Shown here piece after piece: positions 17,775 through 27,177 of a stretch of DNA of 64,000 bases. Where the stretch lies: the NCBI GenBank assembly GCA_016934535.1, contig JAFGSQ010000016.1, forward strand, positions 62,001 through 126,000. Reading direction: 5' to 3'. The translations under genes were made by a program, and so were the position numbers. The notes under the pieces were generated by a model. It was not told the DNA's origin. It saw only the letters and a list, made by a program, of their open reading frames with translations, and searched no databases. This stretch comes from a candidate division WOR-3 bacterium (GTDB taxonomy: Bacteria; SDB-A). The number at the start of each line of letters is the position of its first letter. Within the stretch, counting starts at the first letter, position 1.

Positions 17775-18623
17775 TCATTTCTCCTTGCGGTCGATTATTT
17801 CGTTGTCAATGAGTCTCGTTTTACCCACAAAAGCCGCGACAACCAGCAACATCTTTCCTTCCGCTTTCCTGAGAGGTTCCAGGGTCAATGGATGGACGAT
17901 TTCGGCGTAATCAGCTTCCGCTCCGTACCCGGACAAGACATCGAGCATGACCTTTTTTATTTTTAAAGGATCTTCTTCTCCGGTTTCAATTTCCTTTTTA
18001 CCCGCCATAACTGCTTTTCTCAAGGACAATGCCTTTTCTCTGTTTTCGCCGGACAAATACCTGTTCCGTGAACTCATCGCCAAGCCGTCTTTTTCTCTGA
18101 CAATAGGACACATTATAAGTTCGACACCTAATGCGAGGTCTTCGACCATGCGTTTTATTATCATAAATTGCTGATAATCTTTTTGCCCGAAAGCGGATAC
18201 CGAAGGCTTGATTATCCCGAATAATCTCGCGACGACTGTTGTGACTCCTTTGAAATGACCCGGTCTTTTCAAACCACAAAGTCTTTCTGCTAAATTTCCA
18301 ACTTCGACCGAGGTTGAAAATCCCTGCGGGTATATTTCTTTATCGTCGGGAATAAAAACATAATCACAGACGCCTTCAAGCATCTTCAAGTCGTTCTTCT
18401 CGTCTCTCGGATATCTTTCAAAATCCTCTCCAGGACAGAATTGCTTGGGATTGACATATATACTCGCCACCGCGGCGTGGCATCTATTTTCAATATGCCT
18501 GAATAGAGAAACATGACCCTCGTGAAGACTTCCCATTGTCGGAACAAAGCCCAGCCTCAAACCCTGTTTTTTGTAAAATTCCGATATCTCCGTCATTTCA
18601 AAACGTTTTCTGACGACTTTCAA
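17775..18623 (-). CDS. panC: Pantothenate synthetase
   Basis: A 282-residue ATP-dependent ligase joining pantoate and beta-alanine. It has the HIGH-type motif FVPTMGSLHEGH (about residues 26-37), VNPKQFCPGEDFERYPR, FGQKDYQQ and the KMSKS-like MSSRNRYLS. It starts with TTG overlapping the upstream kinase stop (TTGA); this start restores the normal distance to the HIGH motif, whereas the next ATG removes nine residues. PanD follows immediately. Confidence 0.95.
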   Translation of the reverse strand: MKVVRKRFEMTEISEFYKKQGLRLGFVPTMGSLHEGHVSLFRHIENRCHAAVASIYVNPKQFCPGEDFERYPRDEKNDLKMLEGVCDYVFIPDDKEIYPQGFSTSVEVGNLAERLCGLKRPGHFKGVTTVVARLFGIIKPSVSAFGQKDYQQFMIIKRMVEDLALGVELIMCPIVREKDGLAMSSRNRYLSGENREKALSLRKAVMAGKKEIETGEEDPLKIKKVMLDVLSGYGAEADYAEIVHPLTLEPLRKAEGKMLLVVAAFVGKTRLIDNEIIDRKEK

Positions 18624-19252
18624 CGGTAATCTCCTATGTTGTAAAATTTCAATCCTTCTCCAAAGTTTGAAATTTCCCTTATCACGGCAGATGTGTCTTC
18701 GCCGTTTGATTCGTCGTAGCCGTTTATTACCATCATGTCCTGATTTGAAAGATTCAACAGGTAATCATCCATCGCCTTAAAAAGAGTTGAAAGATAATCT
18801 TTGCTGAGTTCTCTTTCGGAGATGAAACCTGATTTTGCAAGTTTGGCTTTGGCTAAAACAGGATCCGTTCGGATGTATACTATCAGATCCGGTTGGGGCA
18901 GGTTGTCGAGGAGAAGTGAAGACATATTGAGAAAAAGCGAATATTCATCGGAGTTCAGGGTACAGGATGCGTAAATTCTTCCTCTGTGCAAAGAAGCATC
19001 GGCGATGTAACATCCGCTGCCGAATATTTCAGGTTGAACGATTTTTTTAAGTATTTCTCTTCTTTCGAGAAGCAAAGAAACCTCGGCCGCAAAAGCGAAA
19101 CTTCCCTCAGAAGAATAAAAATTCTTCAAAAAGGAATTCTGAGAAAAATCAGACCAATATATCCTGGCATCGAGTTCCTCCGACAGTTTTCTGGCCAGAC
19201 CGTATTTTCCAGAACAGGGCAATCCTTCCATAGAAATCATTTTAAAACGCAT
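18620..19252 (-). CDS. Deoxynucleoside kinase-like protein
   Basis: A 210-residue P-loop kinase of the dCK/dGK group that phosphorylates deoxynucleosides for salvage. Walker A: EGLPCSGKYGLA at residues 9-20, with a Tyr where Ser or Thr is more usual. The DASLHRGRIYA segment corresponds to the family's D-R-S motif region, and IVYIRTDP begins the lid-side strand. The serine of the D-R-S motif is not clear. Linkage to folB and panC is a familiar context for this kinase group in FCB-type genomes. The substrate base cannot be read. Confidence 0.72.
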   Translation of the reverse strand: MRFKMISMEGLPCSGKYGLARKLSEELDARIYWSDFSQNSFLKNFYSSEGSFAFAAEVSLLLERREILKKIVQPEIFGSGCYIADASLHRGRIYASCTLNSDEYSLFLNMSSLLLDNLPQPDLIVYIRTDPVLAKAKLAKSGFISERELSKDYLSTLFKAMDDYLLNLSNQDMMVINGYDESNGEDTSAVIREISNFGEGLKFYNIGDYR

Positions 19253-19634
19253 CGATTTCCTTTCTCAATTGGTCTCTTTTCCTGAATGCGCACACTTCCA
19301 CCTGGCCGACAACGCCGCCCAGGCTCGGTGAAGGTTTTTTCACTGTCACCTTTATCTCTTCAATTATGCTGAATTTTTCAAACAGAGATTCCATTATGCT
19401 CCTGGCAATCTTTTCAAGGAGGTTAAACCTGTTGTTCATGACCTCCTCTTTAACGGCCGTGTAAACTTTTCTGTAATCGAGTGTGTCCCTGAGATTGTCT
19501 GAAATCATTGCTTTATCAATATCAAGAATTATCTCCGCGTCTATTTCAATGTTTATTCCGTTGTTTCTTTCTACTTCAGCGTGTCCGTGATAAGCATAGA
19601 ATTTCAGTTTTTTCAGCGAAATTCTATCCAGCAT
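19242..19634 (-). CDS. folB: Dihydroneopterin aldolase
   Basis: 130 residues from an ATG preceded by AAAGGGG six bases upstream; an ATG 15 bases earlier has no ribosome site. It makes 6-hydroxymethyl-dihydropterin in folate synthesis. Recognised by ISLKKLKFYAYHGHAEVERNN (catalytic-site Tyr and Glu), the LDYRKVY segment, and VTVKKPSPSL near the end. It leads the folB-kinase-panC-panD-glmU-like operon and overlaps the kinase start by eleven bases. It is divergent from ruvX across 51 bases. Confidence 0.9.
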   Translation of the reverse strand: MLDRISLKKLKFYAYHGHAEVERNNGINIEIDAEIILDIDKAMISDNLRDTLDYRKVYTAVKEEVMNNRFNLLEKIARSIMESLFEKFSIIEEIKVTVKKPSPSLGGVVGQVEVCAFRKRDQLRKEIDAF

Positions 19635-19685
19635 CGTTGCCCCTTTCATATATTTCAGTTGTCTGATAGAATATCACAAAAGAAT

Positions 19686-20066
19686 ATGAATTCAAGAATT
19701 TTATCAATAGACCCGGGACGAAAAAAGTGCGGAGTTTCCATTTCAGACGAAACGTGCGTTATTTCCAGACCTTTGATGACTGTAGAAAGAGACAAGCTTT
19801 TCGAAATCCTCGCCAAGCTAATTGAAGAATACTGCGTCGCTGAAGTTGTTGTTGGCCAGACAATGACTCTTAACGGCCCATATAAACCTTCCGCTCGTCT
19901 CGCCGAAAAAATAAGAAAAGAATTCAGAATTAAAGTCTCTCTTTACGACGAGAACCTCTCAACAAAAAGAGCGAAAGAAATAAAATCGAAAAAACACGGC
20001 GACGATGCGCTTTCTGCCGCCGTAATACTCCAGGATTATCTCAATGAAAATAATTCGGCAAAATAG
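19686..20066 (+). CDS. ruvX: RuvX/YqgF-family Holliday junction resolvase-like protein
   Basis: 126 residues of RNase H fold. Residues 4-13 (RILSIDPGRK) carry the first catalytic Asp. VVVGQTMTLNG is strand four with the conserved VG. LYDENLSTKRAKE and a final DDALSAAVILQDYL carry the other acidic residues. The frame opens 105 bases earlier, but that part is antisense to folB; the ATG at 19686 matches the family start although its ribosome site is weak. Linked to resolvase activity or pre-16S rRNA processing. It overlaps mltG by 23 bases, a common pairing. Confidence 0.9.
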   Translation: MNSRILSIDPGRKKCGVSISDETCVISRPLMTVERDKLFEILAKLIEEYCVAEVVVGQTMTLNGPYKPSARLAEKIRKEFRIKVSLYDENLSTKRAKEIKSKKHGDDALSAAVILQDYLNENNSAK

Positions 20067-21063
20067 GATTTTTTTCCCCTTTCCTTTTTTGGTTCAGCTG
20101 TTTTTTATATCTTGTAAAATGCTGAATTTATCTCAGAGCTTCACAGTTAACGGATCCGATTCAGTGATCTTCGAAATCAAAAGCGGTTCCTCCGTCGACG
20201 AAATAATGGACGATCTGGAAAAAAAAGGCGTTCTTCTCAGAAACGACAGGCAGTATTTCCTCAGATCCATAATCAGAAACGGCAAAGACAGATCAATTGC
20301 AAGCGGCAATTACCTTCTGCCCGTTCCTTCCAATCCCGAATCCCTGGCTTTGATTCTCGAAAGAGGTCCCGTTAAAAAATATGTCACAATACCTGAAGGT
20401 TTGACGATTGAACAGACGGCTTCCATTTTAAGCACAAAAGCAAATTGCGACAGCGCGGAATTTATCAAACTTTGCACTCAAACGGAAATGATATCCGCAG
20501 TATTTTCCGGAGACCGCTTCCGATCCGATCTACCCTCCTCTCTCGAAGGATTTCTTTTCCCGTCGACGTATGACTTCGGTTTCGGGGCATCTCCCGCCGA
20601 GGCCATACAAGAAATGGTTTTCCTTTATTTTACCGTCATCGATTCCGTTGAAAGACCTCAAATTATGATTTTGAACGATTACGAAGTCCTCATTCTCGCT
20701 TCCATGATTGAGAAAGAAGCCAAAGTTGATGAAGAAAGAGAAGTAATTTCTTCCGTTTACATCAATCGCCTTACAGCCGGAATGCCTCTTCAGTGTGACG
20801 CGACAATCCTTTACGCCTTGGGCGGACACAGAGAAAAAATATATTTCAGAGACCTTGAAATCAACTCTCCTTACAACACATATCTTTACAAGGGGCTTCC
20901 GCCGACACCGATATGCAATCCCGGAAAAAAATCCATTGAAGCGGCTTACTGTCCATCAGAAACAGATTATTTTTACTATGTGGCAAAAAAAGACGGAACA
21001 CACATTTTTTCAAAAACTTACACCGAACATATAAGAGCTGTCAACAGCGTCAGAAACAATTGA
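20044..21063 (+). CDS. mltG: Endolytic murein transglycosylase MltG
   Basis: A 339-residue membrane-anchored lytic transglycosylase that cuts nascent glycan strands. It has an N-terminal hydrophobic segment (about 9-25), a LysM-like region (VIFEIKSGSSVDEIMDDL), then the YceG catalytic part: LEGFLFPSTYDF, LASMIEKEAKVDEER, INRLTAGMPLQCDATILYAL and SPYNTYLYKGLPPTPICNPG. Length is standard. It continues the plus-strand wall operon and overlaps ruvX. The substrate glycan is made by transglycosylases such as the one encoded at 22639. Confidence 0.95.
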   Translation: MKIIRQNRIFFPFPFLVQLFFISCKMLNLSQSFTVNGSDSVIFEIKSGSSVDEIMDDLEKKGVLLRNDRQYFLRSIIRNGKDRSIASGNYLLPVPSNPESLALILERGPVKKYVTIPEGLTIEQTASILSTKANCDSAEFIKLCTQTEMISAVFSGDRFRSDLPSSLEGFLFPSTYDFGFGASPAEAIQEMVFLYFTVIDSVERPQIMILNDYEVLILASMIEKEAKVDEEREVISSVYINRLTAGMPLQCDATILYALGGHREKIYFRDLEINSPYNTYLYKGLPPTPICNPGKKSIEAAYCPSETDYFYYVAKKDGTHIFSKTYTEHIRAVNSVRNN

Positions 21064-21076
21064 ACGAGAGGCGGTC

Positions 21077-22639
21077 ATGTTTATTCTCGGATCTGAACAA
21101 ATAAAAGAGGCAGACAGAAAGGCGATCGAAGAGACGGGAATTCACCCTCTCGCGATGATGGAAAATGCCGGAAGAGCCGTGGCTGTCGCGGCAATAAATA
21201 ATTGGAATTTACATGACTGCGATGAAGTCTTAATTCTAGCAGGAAAAGGGAACAACGGCGGTGACGCCTTGGTTTGCGCAAGGTTTTTAACCAATTTTGG
21301 GATCAAAACAAATGTTTTTTGTGTTTTCGATCCTTCTCTATTCTCAAAAGATGCGGAAATTCAGTACGGGATACTCAAAAGAATCGGAATAACCTTGAAT
21401 GAACTCTCTGTGTCAAATTTTAAAGAAAAATTTGAAGACAGTCTTTTTAACTCGCACCTTGTGATAGACGGAATTTTCGGGACGGGATTCAAAGGTCCGG
21501 TCACGGGTTTGCCTTCGGTTATCATTGATTCGGTCAACAAAGCTAAAAAGCCGGTACTTTCAATCGACATACCAAGCGGAGTCAATTCTGACGACGGTTC
21601 TGTGAAAGGGACAGCCGTGAGAGCCAGTATCACAGTTACTTTCGCCTGCCCGAAAAAAGGACACTTCTCTATATCAGGAAAAGAACATTCCGGAAGAATA
21701 ATAGTCGCCGATATAGGATTACCAGGATCAATCGTCGAACAGCTTCACGATTCAGAACTCCTGACAACTGACTACGTCAGAAAAGTCATACCGGCCAGAA
21801 ATGACACATGGCACAAGGGACAGTTCGGTAAAATACTCGTTGTCGGCGGGTCTGCATGCATGCCGGGAGCCCCTTTCCTCGCGGGCAAAGCGGCCTTCAA
21901 GACCGGAGCAGGTTTCGTCACTCTCGCCGTGCCGTCTGATATAATCGGCAATCCGTTCGGTTTTGAAGAGGCGACTTACTTCTGCGCGAACGACGGACCG
22001 TATCTGACCATGAAAGGTGCGAAAAGAATAATCGAACTGTCGGAGAATTACGACGCGGCCGTAATTGGTCCCGGCCTCGGCAGGGAAAAAGAAACCGCTT
22101 CAGCCGCCGCGGAAATACTGCTCGAATCAAAAATTCCGGCTGTCGTCGACGCTGACGCCCTGCATGCTGTTGTCCCTTTTCTGAAGAATGTCTCCGGGAG
22201 AAAACACACTGTGCTGACACCGCATTTAGGTGAATTCAGCGCTTTGACAGGACTCCCTACTGAAGAAATTAATAAGGATCCGGCCGGCCAAGTTCTGCGT
22301 TTTGCAGAAAAATACTCACTTACAATTCATTTGAAAGGTCCTCTCGGGAGAGTGACTTGCGGCAGTACATTGATGACCGCTGTGAATCCGGTGATGGAAA
22401 GCGCTCTCGCCACAGCTGGAAGCGGCGACGTTCTTTCGGGCATAATCGCCGCTCTCCTTGGAAAAACTTTTGACGCTTTCAAAAGCACCGGAGCAGGAGT
22501 TTTTATACACGCAGTATCCGGGATTATTGCGAGAGAAAAGTTTTATGCCGTTACTGCTTCCGACATTTACCGAAGTATTCCGGACGCGATAAAAGCCGTC
22601 ATAGAAAACAGAGACTTCGGATTTATAGATACAATTTAA
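21077..22639 (+). CDS. nnrDE: Bifunctional NAD(P)H-hydrate epimerase/dehydratase
   Basis: A 520-residue metabolite-repair enzyme that restores damaged NAD(P)H hydrates. The N-terminal epimerase (YjeF-N, about 1-215) has AGKGNNGGDALVCAR and DGIFGTGFKGPV. The C-terminal ADP/ATP-dependent dehydratase (about 225-520) has GQFGKILVVGGSACMPGAPFLAG, LTPHLGEFSALTG and the nucleotide-site GSGDVLSGIIAALL. The ATG follows GAGAGGCGG. The stop shares one base with the next start (TAATG). Standard fusion and length. Confidence 0.94.
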   Translation: MFILGSEQIKEADRKAIEETGIHPLAMMENAGRAVAVAAINNWNLHDCDEVLILAGKGNNGGDALVCARFLTNFGIKTNVFCVFDPSLFSKDAEIQYGILKRIGITLNELSVSNFKEKFEDSLFNSHLVIDGIFGTGFKGPVTGLPSVIIDSVNKAKKPVLSIDIPSGVNSDDGSVKGTAVRASITVTFACPKKGHFSISGKEHSGRIIVADIGLPGSIVEQLHDSELLTTDYVRKVIPARNDTWHKGQFGKILVVGGSACMPGAPFLAGKAAFKTGAGFVTLAVPSDIIGNPFGFEEATYFCANDGPYLTMKGAKRIIELSENYDAAVIGPGLGREKETASAAAEILLESKIPAVVDADALHAVVPFLKNVSGRKHTVLTPHLGEFSALTGLPTEEINKDPAGQVLRFAEKYSLTIHLKGPLGRVTCGSTLMTAVNPVMESALATAGSGDVLSGIIAALLGKTFDAFKSTGAGVFIHAVSGIIAREKFYAVTASDIYRSIPDAIKAVIENRDFGFIDTI

Positions 22640-24627
22640 TGAATTTTAGCAAAAACAGAAAATATTATTTCGTTTCAGCGTTTTTAGCCCTGGCGATACT
22701 GATCTTTTTTTCTTTTTTTTCAAAATCACTGCTTATAAAATCTGTCGACAAAATCCTTCGATCACGCGGAGTCGAAGCCTCACGGATCGCATTCCGGTTC
22801 CCTCTATTTTTTACTCTCAAAGACGTGAAATTTACAGAGGCAAACAGATTTGAAGGCGGATACGCGGAAGAAATTTCTTTCGCGCTTTCCCTACCGGATC
22901 CGGGAAAGATAAAGTTTTTATCTGTCGAAGATTTCCGAATTCCGTTTGCCAGCCGGATGAAAACAGGTGAAAGCGGAGATATTTCAGTTTCCGGCAGAAA
23001 TATTCCTGACGAAATAAGACTGAAAAACGGGATCATAGAATTTTCAGGGCGTGAAATTATTGTGGATTCTTTTTCAGTGAAAACGCAAGAAGATTCTCTC
23101 ACGGGATATTTCAGTTCTTCTGGATCATTTTGCACTATTAACCTGCGTGATTCATCCGGAGTCTATCTTTTGTCAGCGCGGTCCAAAGACACTATAAAAA
23201 TCTCTGAATACATGAACTTAAGCGGCTTCTCACTGAAAGCTGAAATTACAAGCGGTTCAATAAAAGGAAGCGTAAGAGGGAACTTTTCGACTTCGTTTTT
23301 CGGCGGGATCGAAACAACCTTAGAAGATAAAATCGAGATTGATTTTTCAGCTTCCCCCGCTGTCTTCTCACTTCCCAACAGAGGTGTTCGTGTCTCGACC
23401 AGTGAAGACTGTCTGATGATATCAGCCGACAGTTTCTTTTCACCGATCAAACCTCACGAAAAATTCGAGATAATATCATACAGCGTTTCCGGAAATTTGA
23501 GATTTTGCATAAAAGAAGGATTGTTCCTCGTAGATGCCGACTCTCTGAAAGTTTCAAACCTTCGGGTTCATTCACGTTTCATCTGCCGGGACACAGTGAC
23601 TTTCAGCAGTTTGAACATACCATTGGCGCGGCTGTCGATTTCCTTTGATGACAGTTTAGTCGAAATTGACACTTTTGTCTTCGCTTTAGACAATTCTGAT
23701 GTTTCGATCAACGGTTTTGTTGATTATTCCGACTCAGTGAGACTCCGGATTTCTTTCTGCGGAGAAAAAATCTCAGTCGAGGACATCATCAACTTTGTAC
23801 CTGATGAACTTCTTCCGAATCTTTCCGGAATAAGCGGAAGAGGAGATTTCGATGTCTCGGGATATTTTTATTACGTTTCCTGCTTTCCAGAAAGCACAGA
23901 TTTCGGCATCGGTTCTGTTTTCCGTGGAGTGTCAATAGATCACTTCGGACCGAAAATAGACATGGACACTTTTTCAAGACCTTTCGTCGCCACCGTCAGG
24001 ATCGGTTCTTCGAAAGGTGAAAAGATAGCTCTCGGTATTCACAACCCGAATTTTGTGCCCATTGAAAATTTGCCCCAGTCTCTCATCGGCGCCGTACTGG
24101 TTTGCGAAGACGGATCGTTTTTCAGCCACAGGGGATTCAGTCTTTTCCATATAAGAAGAGCCATGAGAGAAAACCTCAGCGCCGGCAGATACATAAGCGG
24201 CGGAAGCACTATAACGATGCAGTTGGCCAGAAATCTATTCCTGTCGGACGAAAGAAGCCTTTCAAGAAAACTCGAAGAAGCGGTGCTCACCTGGCAGTTG
24301 GAAAAACACCTCTCAAAGAAAAGAATACTTGAAATTTATCTGAATATTATCGAATTCGGTCCCGGAATCAGAGGAGTACAGGAGGCGTCAAAAGAATATT
24401 TCGGAACTGACGCCTCAAATCTTGATCCTCTTCAATCAGCGTATTTCGCCAGTATTATACCAAACCCCAGAAGATATTATCAGATTCAATTCGAAAGAGG
24501 CTCCATCTCGCCGTACTGGCACCAGAAACTTGTCAGAATTATGGAACTGGAACTGGCAAGAAATTACATCGATTCAACCGCTTTCGACAGTTTCTCCGCA
24601 ATTGATTTGGAATTCATTGATCGATAA
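22639..24627 (+). CDS. GT51 peptidoglycan transglycosylase fused to a long N-terminal envelope region
   Basis: 662 residues. Residues 12-33 are one membrane segment. Residues about 40-465 are a beta-rich region with repeated DSF/DS-type strands reminiscent of AsmA/DUF748 proteins. The last about 180 residues are a GT51 transglycosylase: catalytic E490 in VCEDGSFFSHRGF, then SGGSTITMQLARNLFL, RKLEEAVLTWQLE and KKRILEIYLNIIEFG. No transpeptidase domain follows, so this polymerises glycan but cannot cross-link. It lies between nnrDE and a PBP4-like gene. The N-terminal region could bind a lipid or protein partner; that is inference. Confidence 0.85.
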   Translation: MNFSKNRKYYFVSAFLALAILIFFSFFSKSLLIKSVDKILRSRGVEASRIAFRFPLFFTLKDVKFTEANRFEGGYAEEISFALSLPDPGKIKFLSVEDFRIPFASRMKTGESGDISVSGRNIPDEIRLKNGIIEFSGREIIVDSFSVKTQEDSLTGYFSSSGSFCTINLRDSSGVYLLSARSKDTIKISEYMNLSGFSLKAEITSGSIKGSVRGNFSTSFFGGIETTLEDKIEIDFSASPAVFSLPNRGVRVSTSEDCLMISADSFFSPIKPHEKFEIISYSVSGNLRFCIKEGLFLVDADSLKVSNLRVHSRFICRDTVTFSSLNIPLARLSISFDDSLVEIDTFVFALDNSDVSINGFVDYSDSVRLRISFCGEKISVEDIINFVPDELLPNLSGISGRGDFDVSGYFYYVSCFPESTDFGIGSVFRGVSIDHFGPKIDMDTFSRPFVATVRIGSSKGEKIALGIHNPNFVPIENLPQSLIGAVLVCEDGSFFSHRGFSLFHIRRAMRENLSAGRYISGGSTITMQLARNLFLSDERSLSRKLEEAVLTWQLEKHLSKKRILEIYLNIIEFGPGIRGVQEASKEYFGTDASNLDPLQSAYFASIIPNPRRYYQIQFERGSISPYWHQKLVRIMELELARNYIDSTAFDSFSAIDLEFIDR

Positions 24628-24630
24628 ATT

Positions 24631-24703
24631 TGCTGGGGGACAGAATCGAACTGTCCACACCGGGATTTTCAGTCCCGTGCTCTACCTACTGAGCTACCCC
24701 AGC
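24631..24703 (-). tRNA. tRNA-Phe(GAA)
   Basis: 73 bases on the minus strand. The acceptor GCTGGGG pairs with CCCCAGC, discriminator A, no encoded CCA. D-arm TAGCTCAGTAGGTAGAGCA, anticodon stem CGGGA/TCCCG with loop CTGAAAA (anticodon GAA), variable GGTGT and T-arm with GTTCGATTC. It lies antisense in a plus-strand gene run, starts 3 bases after the transglycosylase stop and has its own strong promoter. Confidence 0.97.
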
Positions 24704-24715
24704 AAAAGAAAAACG

Positions 24716-24744
24716 ATTCTATAACATAGCCGAATGATTGTCAA
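24716..24744 (-). promoter_or_regulatory. Promoter for tRNA-Phe
   Basis: On the minus strand a perfect TTGACA (24744-24739) and TAGAAT (24721-24716) are 17 bases apart. The start point would be about six bases before the tRNA. Confidence 0.85.
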
Positions 24745-24798
24745 TAATAATGAAACAAAAAAATGGACACCAAGCCTTAAAAACTTTATCATCCCTGT

Positions 24799-25749
24799 AT
24801 GATTAGAATTTCGAGCGTTTTCGTTATCCCGGCTTCTTTGATTTTCCTTTGTTTGTCCTGCACACAGCCCGCAGATCCGTCATATAAGGGTCCCGTAATT
24901 GAAAGTGTCAGCGGCCGCCATGTTTTCATTCTGTCGGAACCTTGTTCCCTCAAGATATATGTTTCCGACGAGAAACACTCTTCCATAGAGATCAGATCTA
25001 TTACAGGAGAAGACACCTCTCAATGGATGAATTCTTTTCCTTCCAATCAGGATTTCTACATGGAATTGAATCAACCGGACACGGGCTTCAACTCCGTAAC
25101 ACTGCAGGCGAGAAATCCTGATGAAATGACTTCTTCCTGGTCCGACCCGTTTATTTTTTTCGCGGCGGCGGACTCGCTTTATTTTTATGATGATTTCAAC
25201 ACACAGGACACATTTCTCGACACGTCCGTATGGACATTCGGCACGAGCGGCAACGCCGTAATAAAGATCGGCGACTGTGATCAAAGAAGGGCGGTTTTAT
25301 TTTACGACCCTCTGATAGGTTCGAGCTGGATTACAGCCTACGCCTACATTCCGTTGGCGGATTCCGGTTCGATTTCATTTTCAGTTTTCATTCCTTCGTC
25401 TGCTTCTGCGGACGAAAGCAATTTACTGTCTTTCCGGACATTTCCCTATAACTGGGACTGGCCCTCCCGGGGAATGCATTTCGGGATAGTTTCAGATTCA
25501 CTCTGCTACAAATACGGAACCACGTGGAACAAACTTGCTTCCATCCCCAGAGGGCAATGGAACGATATATCTGTTGTATACAGCTCCATGTCGAAAAAGT
25601 ATTCTTTTTTAATTAATCAAACCCAACTGAATGTGCCCATTGATTTTGACGGTTCCGGCACGGACAACATTCTCTTCCAGATACTTTGCCCGGATAACGC
25701 CTTCAGGGACAGTATTTGGCTTGACGACCTCTCTTTCAGGCTTCTTTGA
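24799..25749 (+). CDS. Lipoprotein with lectin-like beta-sandwich region
   Basis: 316 residues with signal peptide and lipobox (FLCLSC, cysteine near 21). Residues about 28-115 resemble an immunoglobulin/FN3-like module. Residues 130-316 (YFYDDFNTQDTFLDTSVWTF ... IWLDDLSF) look like a LamG/concanavalin-type sandwich often found on surface glycan-binding proteins. No catalytic residues are apparent. It lies between tRNA-Phe and the PBP4-like gene. A carbohydrate or surface-binding role is a guess from fold. Confidence 0.6.
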   Translation: MIRISSVFVIPASLIFLCLSCTQPADPSYKGPVIESVSGRHVFILSEPCSLKIYVSDEKHSSIEIRSITGEDTSQWMNSFPSNQDFYMELNQPDTGFNSVTLQARNPDEMTSSWSDPFIFFAAADSLYFYDDFNTQDTFLDTSVWTFGTSGNAVIKIGDCDQRRAVLFYDPLIGSSWITAYAYIPLADSGSISFSVFIPSSASADESNLLSFRTFPYNWDWPSRGMHFGIVSDSLCYKYGTTWNKLASIPRGQWNDISVVYSSMSKKYSFLINQTQLNVPIDFDGSGTDNILFQILCPDNAFRDSIWLDDLSFRLL

Positions 25750-25814
25750 ATACCGATTCTTAATCTACTTCATGCGCTGTTTGTGTATTGATTTACTCTC
25801 ATCCATGGGATAAA

Positions 25815-27176
25815 ATGCTCATTATGCTTAACCATCTTCTTGTGTTCTTTTTTCTCACTTCTGCCGTTAATTCGTCGAAAATTGACGGCTTTATAAGATC
25901 TTTGGGACCAGTACATTCAGGTATTCATTGCGTCAACACTAAAACGGGTGAATCAGTTTATTCTTACAACCAGGATTTCCTGTTCGTGCCGGCTTCGGTT
26001 CAGAAACTTCTGACGGTAGCGGGATCGTTTTTCATACTCGGCACCGATTACAGATTTTCGACCTATCTCCTCTGCGATTCTATCAGATCCGACACCGTTT
26101 ACAATCTCGTTTTAAGAGGATCGGGAGATCCTTCGTTAGATTTAAAATCCATAGAACTCCTCGTCAAACACCTGAAATCCATTGACATTAATAATATTCA
26201 AGGAGATATTTGCACGTATTCACGCGATCTCGACACACTTCCTCTCGGCGTCGGCTGGATGTGGGACGAAGGTTATTACGCTTACAGTGCGAGAATTTCG
26301 GCTTTGAGCTGCTGTGGGAATTACGTTACTGTCAAAGCTGCCGTGACTGATGGAAGGATAACTTATGACATAATGCCGAAATCTGACTTCGTCGAATTGG
26401 TAAATCTTCTCGCTCCGGGAACCGAAAACAAATACACCGTCGAAAGATACTTCGACGGAGAAATTAACATCATTGTACTCTCCGGTACTCTCAAAACCCC
26501 TATCGAGAGAACAGTGAATTTGGAAAGGCCGGACCTTTTCACGGGACACCTATTTATGAGAGCCGCAATCGAAAGCGGGATATCCTTCCAAGGAATGGTA
26601 CGATCCATACAGACCCTGCCTGCAGTTTATGAAACGGCTGCTGTTTTTGTATCCCCGCCTCTTTTCGCCCTGTCAGACAGCATATTGAATTACAGTCTCA
26701 ATCTCTCGTCAGAACTATTGTTGAGAAAGATTGCCTCTCTGAACTCTTTGGGAGCGTCTTCTCTCGAAGGCATATCCCTCATTTTCCAGAAATTCAGTTA
26801 TTTAGGCCTCTCAACGTCAGGTATTGTGTCAAAAGACGGTTGTGGTCTGTCGAGATACAATCTTCTTTCACCAAGATTCCTGACTTCTCTTCTCTCTCTG
26901 ATGTTAAAACAACCCGGTACGTCTAATCTTTTTTTCAATTGCCTTCCGATAATGGGCAGGGAGGGCACCGTGAACAACAGACTTCGCAGAATTTCTGAAG
27001 ACAGAGCGAGAGCAAAAACTGGAACTTTGTCAGGCATATCAACTATAGCCGGCTACATTGTAACGAAAAGGCAGGACACTCTTTCTTTCGCTATTATGAT
27101 GAATAATTTTTCTATATCCCAAAACCAGATAAAAAATGTTCAGGACAGTATTATCCTCGAACTGATGAACTACTGA
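25815..27176 (+). CDS. dacB: D-alanyl-D-alanine carboxypeptidase/endopeptidase (PBP4/DacB family)
   Basis: About 453 residues from the ATG at 25815, which gives a compact signal peptide; an ATG 27 bases earlier is possible. A class C penicillin-binding protein that trims D-Ala and cuts 4-3 cross-links in the periplasm. Active-site motifs: SxxK S61-V-Q-K64 in VPASVQKLL, SxN in YSLNLSSELLLR, and KTG in ARAKTGTLSGIS. The inserted domain between SxxK and SxN is typical of PBP4. It is followed after one base by the GlmU-like gene, keeping wall genes together. Confidence 0.92.
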   Translation: MLIMLNHLLVFFFLTSAVNSSKIDGFIRSLGPVHSGIHCVNTKTGESVYSYNQDFLFVPASVQKLLTVAGSFFILGTDYRFSTYLLCDSIRSDTVYNLVLRGSGDPSLDLKSIELLVKHLKSIDINNIQGDICTYSRDLDTLPLGVGWMWDEGYYAYSARISALSCCGNYVTVKAAVTDGRITYDIMPKSDFVELVNLLAPGTENKYTVERYFDGEINIIVLSGTLKTPIERTVNLERPDLFTGHLFMRAAIESGISFQGMVRSIQTLPAVYETAAVFVSPPLFALSDSILNYSLNLSSELLLRKIASLNSLGASSLEGISLIFQKFSYLGLSTSGIVSKDGCGLSRYNLLSPRFLTSLLSLMLKQPGTSNLFFNCLPIMGREGTVNNRLRRISEDRARAKTGTLSGISTIAGYIVTKRQDTLSFAIMMNNFSISQNQIKNVQDSIILELMNY

Positions 27177-27177
27177 A

